Assembly: GCA_034668785.1 (NCBI GenBank)
Contig: JAXDOS010000012.1
Span: 1 to 5,054, forward strand
Length of the DNA: 5,054 bases
Reading direction: 5' to 3'
Origin: CANKHA01 sp034668785
GTDB taxonomy: Bacteria; Pseudomonadota; Alphaproteobacteria; Rhizobiales; Xanthobacteraceae
The notes beneath the pieces were generated by a model. That model did not search any database and was not told the origin of the DNA. It worked only from the letters and a program-made list of their open reading frames with translations. The position numbers were made by a program, and so were the translations under genes. Of this stretch, positions 1-5,054 are shown piece after piece (position 1 is the first letter of the stretch; each line of letters starts with the position of its first letter).

Positions 1-1312
1 CACACAGCGTCGCCTGCATCGGATCGAGACTGTTGGTCTCGGTATCGATGGATACGACGCCTTCGTCATAAGCGCGCGCGATCCAATGCTTGAGGCGGTC
101 GAGGCTGCGGACGGTTTCGTATTTGGAGCGGTCGATTTTGGTGGCGCGGGCTTTCTCGGCGCGAACGTTGGCGAGGGAGATCGGGGAGAGGTTGCTGTCT
201 ATCCCTCCCCCTTGGGGGAGGGTGGCCGCCGGAGGCGGCCGGCTGGGGAGCGCAGTTGGCGATGTAGCCCCACCCGGCGCCGCTGGCGCGGCGCCACCCT
301 CCCCTTGCAGGGGAGGGATGGAAGAAGTCAGCTTCACATCCGCCTCAACCTCGCCGGCATCAATGCCGCCCTTTTCCGCCACGCGGCGTGTGAGCGTGTT
401 GAATTCCATCGCTTTGAGGAAGGCGACAAGCCGCCGGTAGTCAGGCTCGTGCACGGCCAGGTCGTCTACCGGAACCGTCAGCGGCACTTTCTGATCGAGC
501 GTAACCAGTCGCTTCGACAGCCGCGCTTTCTCCGCATGCTCGATCAGGCTTTGCCGCCGTTTCTCCTGCTTGATCTCACCGGCGCGCGCGAGCAGCGTTT
601 CCAGGTCGCCGTATTCGATGATGAGCTGCGCCGCGGTCTTGACGCCGATGCCGGGCACGCCAGGCACGTTGTCGCTGGTATCGCCGATCAGCGCCTGAAC
701 CTCGATCACCTTCTCCGGCGTCACCCCGAATTTCTCGAACACCTCCGGCGCGCCGATGCGCTTGTCCTTCATGGTGTCGTAGAGCATCACCGTGTCGCAG
801 ACGAGCTGCATCAGGTCCTTGTCGGAGGAGACGATGGTCGTCGTCGCTTTGGCCTCGCAAGCCTGCCGCGCGTAGGTGGCGATCAGGTCGTCGGCCTCAT
901 AGCCGGCCATTTCCAGGCAGGGAATATCGAAGGCCCGCACGGCCTCGCGGATCAGCGGAAATTGCGGAATGAGATCGTCGGGCGGCGCCGACCGGTTGGC
1001 TTTGTATTCCGTGTACATGTCGGTGCGGAAGGTTTTTTCCGACTTGTCGAAGACGACCGCGAGATGGGTTGGCTTCTCGTCGGGCTTCATGTCGCAGAGA
1101 AGCTTCCAGAGCATGTTGCAGAAGCCGAGCACGGCATTGACCTGCAATCCGTCTGACTTGCGGGTGAGCGGCGGCAGCGCGTGATAGGCGCGGAAAATGT
1201 AGCCGGAGCCGTCGACCAGGAAGAGGTGGTCGCCCGGTTTCAACGCGCGCGGCGTGATGGCGGGCTTTACGGGCGCCGGCTTCGGCGTGGCGGACGTGGC
1301 AGTTGATGGCAT
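1..1312 (-). CDS. polA: DNA polymerase I, N-terminal part (runs off left edge)
   Basis: DNA polymerase I is a cytoplasmic repair and replication enzyme that removes RNA primers with its 5'-nuclease and fills the gap. 437 codons are visible. A 25-residue Pro/Ala-rich leader precedes the 5'-nuclease domain (about 28-300). That domain shows LFLVDGSGYIFRAYHALPPL with metal-binding D34, VVFDKSEKTFR (86-96), GYEADDL (137-143), SSDKDL (162-167), and GDTSDNVPGVPGIGVKTA (210-227), the last covering acidic residues and the helix-hairpin-helix. A linker follows, then the 3'-5' exonuclease domain begins with SIDTETNSLD. D423 and E425 match the Exo I metal ligands of E. coli Pol I, so proofreading probably is intact. 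The remaining exonuclease and polymerase domains are off the window. The start at 1312 is the only ATG after an in-frame stop upstream; no clear Shine-Dalgarno is seen. The linker (about residues 332-371) is encoded by a palindromic repeat, annotated separately. The family and order of motifs are clear; the activity statement is family knowledge. Confidence 0.97.
   Translation of the reverse strand, partial: MPSTATSATPKPAPVKPAITPRALKPGDHLFLVDGSGYIFRAYHALPPLTRKSDGLQVNAVLGFCNMLWKLLCDMKPDEKPTHLAVVFDKSEKTFRTDMYTEYKANRSAPPDDLIPQFPLIREAVRAFDIPCLEMAGYEADDLIATYARQACEAKATTTIVSSDKDLMQLVCDTVMLYDTMKDKRIGAPEVFEKFGVTPEKVIEVQALIGDTSDNVPGVPGIGVKTAAQLIIEYGDLETLLARAGEIKQEKRRQSLIEHAEKARLSKRLVTLDQKVPLTVPVDDLAVHEPDYRRLVAFLKAMEFNTLTRRVAEKGGIDAGEVEADVKLTSSIPPLQGEGGAAPAAPGGATSPTALPSRPPPAATLPQGGGIDSNLSPISLANVRAEKARATKIDRSKYETVRSLDRLKHWIARAYDEGVVSIDTETNSLDPMQATLC
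201..319. repeat. Palindromic repeat element inserted in frame in polA
   Basis: Outer ends ATCCCTCCCC (201-210) and GGGGAGGGAT (310-319) are perfect inverted repeats. Each sits in a larger arm that is itself nearly palindromic (201-222 and 297-319). Inside are two more hairpins: 224-240 with a 7-bp stem and GGA loop, and 276-295 with an 8-bp stem and TGGC loop. On the polA coding strand it reads without stop as IPPLQGEGGAAPAAPGG, continuing to ATLPQGGGID, residues about 332-371. This falls in the linker between the 5'-nuclease and 3'-5' exonuclease domains, where added low-complexity sequence should be tolerated. It has the same architecture as the element at 4141-4242: CCCTCCCC-type outer arms and a CACCCGGCGC hairpin just before the right arm. 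Exact insertion boundaries cannot be set without an uninserted orthologue, and I see no target-site duplication. Confidence 0.85.
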
Positions 1313-1377
1313 GGCCCGAATGTGGGCTGTCCGAGGCGGTGAATCAACGGTTCATCGAGTAGCCTGTGGACTTAGCT

Positions 1378-1467
1378 CGTCACCCCCCGGGCTTGACCCG
1401 GGGGTCTATCTAAAAATGATTTGGAGACGAAGAATGATGGATTGCCGGGTCAAGCCCGGCAATGACG
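1378..1467. repeat. Composite intergenic inverted repeat (CCGGGCTTGACCCGG type)
   Basis: Two copies of a CGTCA...CCGGGCTTGACCCGG unit face each other. The left copy is at 1378-1409 and the right copy, in reverse orientation, at about 1437-1467. They are separated by a short AT-richer spacer. Each copy is itself a hairpin: 1384-1391 pairs with 1397-1404, and 1442-1449 pairs with 1455-1462, each an 8-bp stem with a 5-base loop. I recall this unit (CGTCA..GCCGGGCTTGACCCGGC..) as a very common dispersed repeat in Hyphomicrobiales genomes. It begins about 9 bases past the acyltransferase stop codon and ends 65 bases before the polA start. On the minus strand it could therefore act as an mRNA 3'-end barrier for the acyltransferase transcript, but no T-run follows either hairpin, so I do not call a Rho-independent terminator. 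The rest of the 1313-1475 gap shows no gene or clear promoter. Confidence 0.85.
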
Positions 1468-1475
1468 AATAGAGA

Positions 1476-2531
1476 TCACTCCGCCGGTTGCAAGGCCATC
1501 TGCGGCTTGCGCGTCAGCCAGAAACGCTCTGGACGTGCGAACAGGAAATCCAGCCGGGAGCCGCGCACCAGCCAGAACAGAGCCAGCGGGCCGGATACGC
1601 CTGCAGCCGTCACCAACAGGGCAATGACGCCGAGATCGGCGATCATGCCAGTGTTGAGCAAGGCGACCCGAGTTGCTGCCATGGGGAGGAAGAAAGCGAG
1701 ATAGATGACGAGCGAATGTTCGCCGCAATAGCGCAGCGGCCGGAAAATACCGCCCTTCGCCATCAGCGCCGAGACGCGGACGACGGCGGCGGCGCCTAGG
1801 AGTCCCATGGCGAGCGAAACGAAAGGCAGTTCAGCGTAGCCTTGATGGACGAACACCGCGTTGCTCACGCCCCACAACAGCAGGATGACCGTGGTCTTGA
1901 GCGGCCGCGCCTGGGCATGGGCCGCCATCGCGAAAACGTGCGGCGCCAGCAGATAGCCAGTGTAGAAATAGACGAAGCGGCTGGCGAATTCGTCGATCAC
2001 GGTCCAGCCGGTATCGATGGGAGCGATTTCCAACGCCGCGGCGGCAAGCCAGACGATCGCGGCCGGCACCGGTCGGGTCAGTTTGGTGACAACAAAAAAG
2101 ATCGGCAGCAGATAGATGAACCACAGCGTGCCGAAGGGCTCGGCGAAGGACTCGAGATAAAACACCGCCGTGGCAAAGCCGCCATGCTCCATCGCATAGG
2201 CCGGCGCCTTGAACGCGAATTGAATCGTCATCCACAGCACATAGAAATAGGCAAAGTGCACGACCTTGCGGTCGAGATAGGTGCGCCAATCGCGGTCGAG
2301 CACTTGCCGGAGAAACAGCCCGGAGATCAGGAAGAAATCCGGCATGCGGAATGGCTTGGCGAAAGCGACAAGCGCGTGCATGAAGCTTTGCTGACCCGCT
2401 GCGGCTTCGACGCCCAGCGTCGAATGCATCATCACCACCATGACGATGCAAAAACCCTTCGCATAATCGACCCAGTCGACGCGTCCCGTGGCCATGCTCG
2501 CGCTGGCTTTCATCGACATACTATTGACCAT
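1476..2531 (-). CDS. Acyltransferase-3-like integral membrane protein
   Basis: This 351-residue, very hydrophobic protein has about ten predicted membrane segments (roughly 22-40, 57-74, 89-107, 130-150, 157-172, 182-203, 213-230, 235-257, 273-293 and 298-322). It has no cleavable signal peptide; the N-terminus is a short polar cytoplasmic stretch. The first segment carries DYAKGFCIVMVVMMHS, which fits the acyltransferase-3 pattern of a basic residue followed by ten residues and then His (K25, H36). FRMPDFFLISG (61-71) is the second typical block. Members of this superfamily move acyl groups, often acetyl or succinyl, onto sugars, glucans or lipids at the inner membrane. The substrate here cannot be read from sequence, and no glycan gene cluster lies beside it. 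The start at 2531 has an AGGA four bases upstream; M5, M7 and M13 are alternatives. Its gene is divergent from hrpB and lies 163 bp upstream of polA on the same strand. The family call is good, the specific role unknown. Confidence 0.88.
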   Translation of the reverse strand: MVNSMSMKASASMATGRVDWVDYAKGFCIVMVVMMHSTLGVEAAAGQQSFMHALVAFAKPFRMPDFFLISGLFLRQVLDRDWRTYLDRKVVHFAYFYVLWMTIQFAFKAPAYAMEHGGFATAVFYLESFAEPFGTLWFIYLLPIFFVVTKLTRPVPAAIVWLAAAALEIAPIDTGWTVIDEFASRFVYFYTGYLLAPHVFAMAAHAQARPLKTTVILLLWGVSNAVFVHQGYAELPFVSLAMGLLGAAAVVRVSALMAKGGIFRPLRYCGEHSLVIYLAFFLPMAATRVALLNTGMIADLGVIALLVTAAGVSGPLALFWLVRGSRLDFLFARPERFWLTRKPQMALQPAE

Positions 2532-2534
2532 GCG

Positions 2535-2538
2535 TCCT
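2535..2538 (-). promoter_or_regulatory. Ribosome binding site of the acyltransferase gene
   Basis: On the minus strand AGGA lies three bases before the ATG at 2531 (AGGACGCATG). The spacing is a little short, but it is the best Shine-Dalgarno match near any of the four in-frame Met codons in the first 13 residues, so it supports the longest start. Confidence 0.45.
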
Positions 2539-2555
2539 ATGTAGCGGCGAAGACA

Positions 2556-2583
2556 TTGCGTTCACCTTTACGCTCGCTATGAC
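2556..2583 (+). promoter_or_regulatory. Possible weak promoter for hrpB
   Basis: The 109-bp gap between the divergent acyltransferase and hrpB starts must hold promoters for both genes. The best sigma-70-like pair on the plus strand is TTGCGT (2556-2561) and TATGAC (2578-2583), with a 16-base spacer and a leader of about 50 bases. Matches to the consensus are partial, and I see no operator palindrome. No equally good pair was found for the minus strand. Treat as a guess. Confidence 0.22.
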
Positions 2584-2640
2584 CGGACTGGGATAGATGT
2601 AGGAACGTGTTAACCATGGCGTTCTTCCCGACGGTCCTCA

Positions 2641-5054
2641 ATGCCTTTTAATTCCTCGCTTCCCATCGACGCTGTGCTGCCGCGGTTAACCGCGACGCTG
2701 CGCGAACACCCTTGCGCGGTTCTCGTTGCTCCGCCGGGCGCCGGCAAGACCACGCGCGTCCCGCTGGTGCTGCTTTGCGAGCCGTGGGTGCGCGGAAAGA
2801 TTTTGCTCTTGGAGCCGCGCCGCCTCGCGGCCCGAGCAGCGGCTGCGCGCATGGCGTCGACGTTGGGCGAAAAAGTCGGCGAAACGGTGGGACTGCGCGT
2901 GCGTTTTGATTCCAAAGTGTCGCGCCGCACGCGCATTGAAGTCGTCACCGAGGGCGTCTTCACCCGGCTCATTCTCGACGATCCGGGGCTGGAAGGTGTC
3001 TCCGCCGTTTTGTTTGATGAATTCCATGAACGTTCGCTCGATGCCGATCTCGGTTTGGCGCTGGCGCGCGACGTGCAGCAGGGTTTGCGGGACGATCTGC
3101 GGCTGCTTGTTATGTCGGCGACGATTGACGGCGCGCGCGTAGCAAAGCTGCTGGGCGACGCGCCGGTTATCGAGAGCGCCGGGCGCGCCTTCCCAGTGGA
3201 GACGCGTCATCTATCGCGCGACCCGCGCGATCCGATTGAACGGCCGGTCGTGGCGGCGGTTACGCGCGCGTTGCAGGCAGACAAAGGCTCGGTGCTGGTC
3301 TTCCTACCCGGTGCCGCGGAAATCCGCCGCACCGCAACGCTTCTGCAGGAACGCATCAGCGATCCGACTGTCGAGATCCATGCGCTCTACGGCGCGCTCG
3401 ATCTGAGAGCTCAGGATCAGGCCATTGCGCCGGCCTTACCGGGGCGGCGCAAGGTCGTGCTTGCCACGTCCATCGCGGAAACCTCGCTGACCATTGAAGG
3501 AGTGAGCATCGTGATCGACAGCGGGCTCGCGCGCGTTCCGCGCTACGAGCCAGATGTCGGACTGACACGGCTGGAGACCGTGCGCGTTTCGCGCGCGGCG
3601 GCGGATCAGCGACGAGGGCGGGCAGGCCGCACTGAACCCGGCATTTGCTATCGGTTGTGGGACGAGCCGCAGACTGCCGCGCTCGAACCTTATGCCAAGC
3701 CGGAAATTCTTGCCGCCGATCTCACCGGCTTTGTTCTCGATCTGGCGCATTGGGGCGTCGCCGATCCGGCGACGCTCGCCTTCCTCGATACGCCGCCGCA
3801 GCCCGCGATTATCGAAGCGCGCGCGCTGTTGTTGGAACTCGGCGCCATCGATGCGGAGGGACGCATCACCGAAGAGGGAAGGCTGCTGCGACAGCTACCG
3901 CTGCCGCCGCGCCTGGCGCGGATGATCATCGATGCGGCGCGCGAAGGCGCAGGCGGCCTGGCGGCTGAGATCGCCGTCATCCTCATCGAGCGCGGATTGG
4001 GCGGCAATGACATCGACCTGCGCCATCGTATCGATGAACTGCGCCGCGATCGGTCGTCGCGCGGGCAGGAAGCGCGCCGCATGGCGGAGCGGTGGGCTTC
4101 ACTTGTGAAACCTGAACTGTCGCCGCAAGCAAAGTTCGCTCCCTCCCCCCTTGAGGGGGAGGGTTGGGGAGGGGGGTCAAAGCAAAAGACACCCCCCACC
4201 CGGCGCGCGGTGCGCGCCGACCTCCCCCTCAAGGGGGGAGGTGAAAGGTGCGTCGGTGCTCTCCTCGCACTCGCCTATCCGGATCGTATCGCCAAGAACC
4301 GCGGCGGCGGGACCAACTCGTTCCTGCTGGCGAATGGGCGCGGCGCCCAGATCGATGCCGCCTCGGGGCTGGCGCGTGAGCCGTTCCTGGCGGTGGCTGA
4401 ACTGGTAGGGAAGGCCGGGCAAAGCCGCATCCTGCTTGCCTCTGCGATCACGCTCGCCGACATCGAGACGCGGTTCGCCGAACGCATTGAGAACCGGGAG
4501 GACGTGGTCTTCGACAAGCCGACTGCCTCTCTGCGCGGACGGCGCAGCCGCCGTCTCGGCGCCATCGTGCTCCAGGAGCAGGCCGTACCGGTCGGCTCCA
4601 GCGAAGAGAAAGCGCGGGTGCTGGCGGTGGGGATCGGGCGGCTTGGGCTCGATCGGCTGCCGTGGAACCCGGCGCTGACGCAATGGCGCGATCGCGTGAT
4701 GTTCCTGCGCCGGAGCGAAGGCGAGAAATGGCCCGACCTGTCCGATGCCGCGCTGGCCGAGACTGTCGATGATTGGTTGACGCCCTTTCTGGCCGATAAG
4801 ACCTCGCTCGGCCAACTTTCCGCCGCTGAGCTTGCCACGGCGCTGGAATCTCTGCTGCCGTTTGCCCTGCTCCGCCGTATCGAGAGCGAAGCGCCGACGC
4901 ATTATTCCGCGCCGACCGGTTCGCGCGTACCGATCGAATACACCGAGGCAGGTCCCAAGCTTTCGATCCGGGTGCAGGAGCTGTTCGGCCTCGACCGCCA
5001 TCCAACCATAGCGGGCGGCAGGATCCCCCTGATCATCGAATTGCTGTCGCCGGC
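2641..5054 (+). CDS. hrpB: ATP-dependent helicase HrpB, C-terminus off right edge
   Basis: HrpB is a DEAH/RHA-type superfamily 2 helicase, presumed to act on RNA or ribonucleoprotein in the cytoplasm; its cellular role is poorly defined. 804 codons are visible, and only the tail after ELLSPA is missing. E. coli HrpB is about 810-820 residues. Helicase motifs in order: Walker A APPGAGKT (30-37), EPRRLAAR (58-65), TEGV (103-106), DEFH (126-129; F in the usual DEAH, as in E. coli HrpB), SAT (159-161), FLPG (221-224), ATSIAETSLTIEGV (275-288) and QRRGRAGR (323-330). The winged-helix/ratchet region follows, then the HrpB-specific C-terminal half with ALAYPDRIAKNRGG, HYSAPTGSRVPIEY and VQELFGL. All catalytic motifs are intact. 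Residues about 501-534 are encoded by an in-frame palindromic repeat just before the conserved ALLALAYPDRIA block. The ATG at 2641 is the first start codon after the in-frame TAA at 2611. The N-terminus aligns with E. coli (SSLPIDAVLP versus SSLPVAAVLP). No Shine-Dalgarno is visible. Confidence 0.97.
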   Translation, partial: MPFNSSLPIDAVLPRLTATLREHPCAVLVAPPGAGKTTRVPLVLLCEPWVRGKILLLEPRRLAARAAAARMASTLGEKVGETVGLRVRFDSKVSRRTRIEVVTEGVFTRLILDDPGLEGVSAVLFDEFHERSLDADLGLALARDVQQGLRDDLRLLVMSATIDGARVAKLLGDAPVIESAGRAFPVETRHLSRDPRDPIERPVVAAVTRALQADKGSVLVFLPGAAEIRRTATLLQERISDPTVEIHALYGALDLRAQDQAIAPALPGRRKVVLATSIAETSLTIEGVSIVIDSGLARVPRYEPDVGLTRLETVRVSRAAADQRRGRAGRTEPGICYRLWDEPQTAALEPYAKPEILAADLTGFVLDLAHWGVADPATLAFLDTPPQPAIIEARALLLELGAIDAEGRITEEGRLLRQLPLPPRLARMIIDAAREGAGGLAAEIAVILIERGLGGNDIDLRHRIDELRRDRSSRGQEARRMAERWASLVKPELSPQAKFAPSPLEGEGWGGGSKQKTPPTRRAVRADLPLKGGGERCVGALLALAYPDRIAKNRGGGTNSFLLANGRGAQIDAASGLAREPFLAVAELVGKAGQSRILLASAITLADIETRFAERIENREDVVFDKPTASLRGRRSRRLGAIVLQEQAVPVGSSEEKARVLAVGIGRLGLDRLPWNPALTQWRDRVMFLRRSEGEKWPDLSDAALAETVDDWLTPFLADKTSLGQLSAAELATALESLLPFALLRRIESEAPTHYSAPTGSRVPIEYTEAGPKLSIRVQELFGLDRHPTIAGGRIPLIIELLSP
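4141..4242. repeat. Palindromic repeat element inserted in frame in hrpB
   Basis: Positions 4142-4162 and 4221-4241 form a perfect 21-base inverted repeat, and each arm is nearly self-complementary (CCTCCCC...TTGAG...GGGGAGG). Between them lie a G-rich run (about 4163-4177), its C-rich counterpart (4191-4200), and an inner hairpin at 4201-4219 with an 8-bp stem and GGT loop. The 102-base span equals 34 codons and is open in the hrpB frame. It gives a left-arm peptide PSPLEGEGWGGG and a right-arm peptide DLPLKGGGE, residues about 501-534. Compared from memory with E. coli HrpB, this stretch falls at a variable spot just upstream of the conserved block corresponding to LLAGAFADRIARRRG. It is the same family as the element in polA. 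No transposase or target duplication is seen, so it is presumably a non-autonomous, dispersed element. Confidence 0.88.

Noticed and set aside
86..1156. Long plus-strand open frame of 356 codons
   Set aside because: It is the exact antisense of polA, in register with its codons. Its peptide has no recognisable domain, while the minus strand gives a complete 5'-nuclease motif set.
1384..1404. Rho-independent terminator
   Set aside because: The hairpin is strong and GC-rich but no T-run follows on either strand, and it is one half of a dispersed repeat.
1842..2582. Plus-strand open frame containing a run of six histidines
   Set aside because: It is antisense to the acyltransferase gene. The His run is the complement of the codons for the MVVMMH helix and is not a metal-binding protein or tag.
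2553..2585. Degenerate copy of a TTGC...CGCTCGCAATGACG-type dispersed repeat in the divergent promoter region
   Set aside because: There is some resemblance to a common alphaproteobacterial repeat, but too many mismatches and no clear inverted symmetry to support a call.
4141..4242. Reading the hrpB palindrome as a sign that the gene is broken
   Set aside because: The span is 102 bases, stop-free, and HrpB homology continues in the same frame on both sides to the window edge.
4177..5001. Minus-strand open frame of 274 codons
   Set aside because: It is antisense to the conserved C-terminal half of hrpB, starts inside the palindromic element, and has shadow-type Arg/Pro/Gln-rich composition.

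Overview
The window looks like ordinary chromosomal DNA from a GC-rich alphaproteobacterium, most likely of the order Hyphomicrobiales (Bradyrhizobium/Rhodopseudomonas-like). I base this on the protein wording of the polA N-terminus and the membrane acyltransferase, and on two palindromic repeat types that I know to be common in these genomes. The genus cannot be fixed from the sequence alone.

Layout: (1) Positions 1-1312, minus strand, hold the 5' part of polA (DNA polymerase I): the complete 5'-nuclease domain, a linker, and the start of the 3'-5' exonuclease domain. The rest lies outside the left edge. (2) Positions 1313-1475 are intergenic and mostly filled by a composite inverted repeat. 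(3) Positions 1476-2531, minus strand, hold a complete integral-membrane acyltransferase-3-like protein with no assignable substrate. (4) Positions 2532-2640 are a short divergent promoter region. (5) Positions 2641 to the right edge, plus strand, hold hrpB (DEAH-box ATP-dependent helicase HrpB). It is open for 804 codons and lacks only its C-terminal tail. Both polA and hrpB run off the window. The three genes have no obvious functional link: polA and hrpB act on nucleic acids, and the acyltransferase acts at the membrane.

The most notable signal is not a gene. Two large GC-rich palindromic elements of one family lie inside the coding regions of polA (201-319) and hrpB (4141-4242). Both leave the reading frame open. 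Both are read in the same frame, giving similar Gly/Pro-rich peptides (PPLQGEGG...TLPQGGG in PolA; PSPLEGEG...LPLKGGG in HrpB). This recalls the Rickettsia palindromic elements that insert in frame into proteins. A third palindrome of a different family sits in the polA/acyltransferase gap. I found no RNA genes, CRISPR array, transposase, phage gene or defence system, and no evidence of a wholly new multi-gene system.
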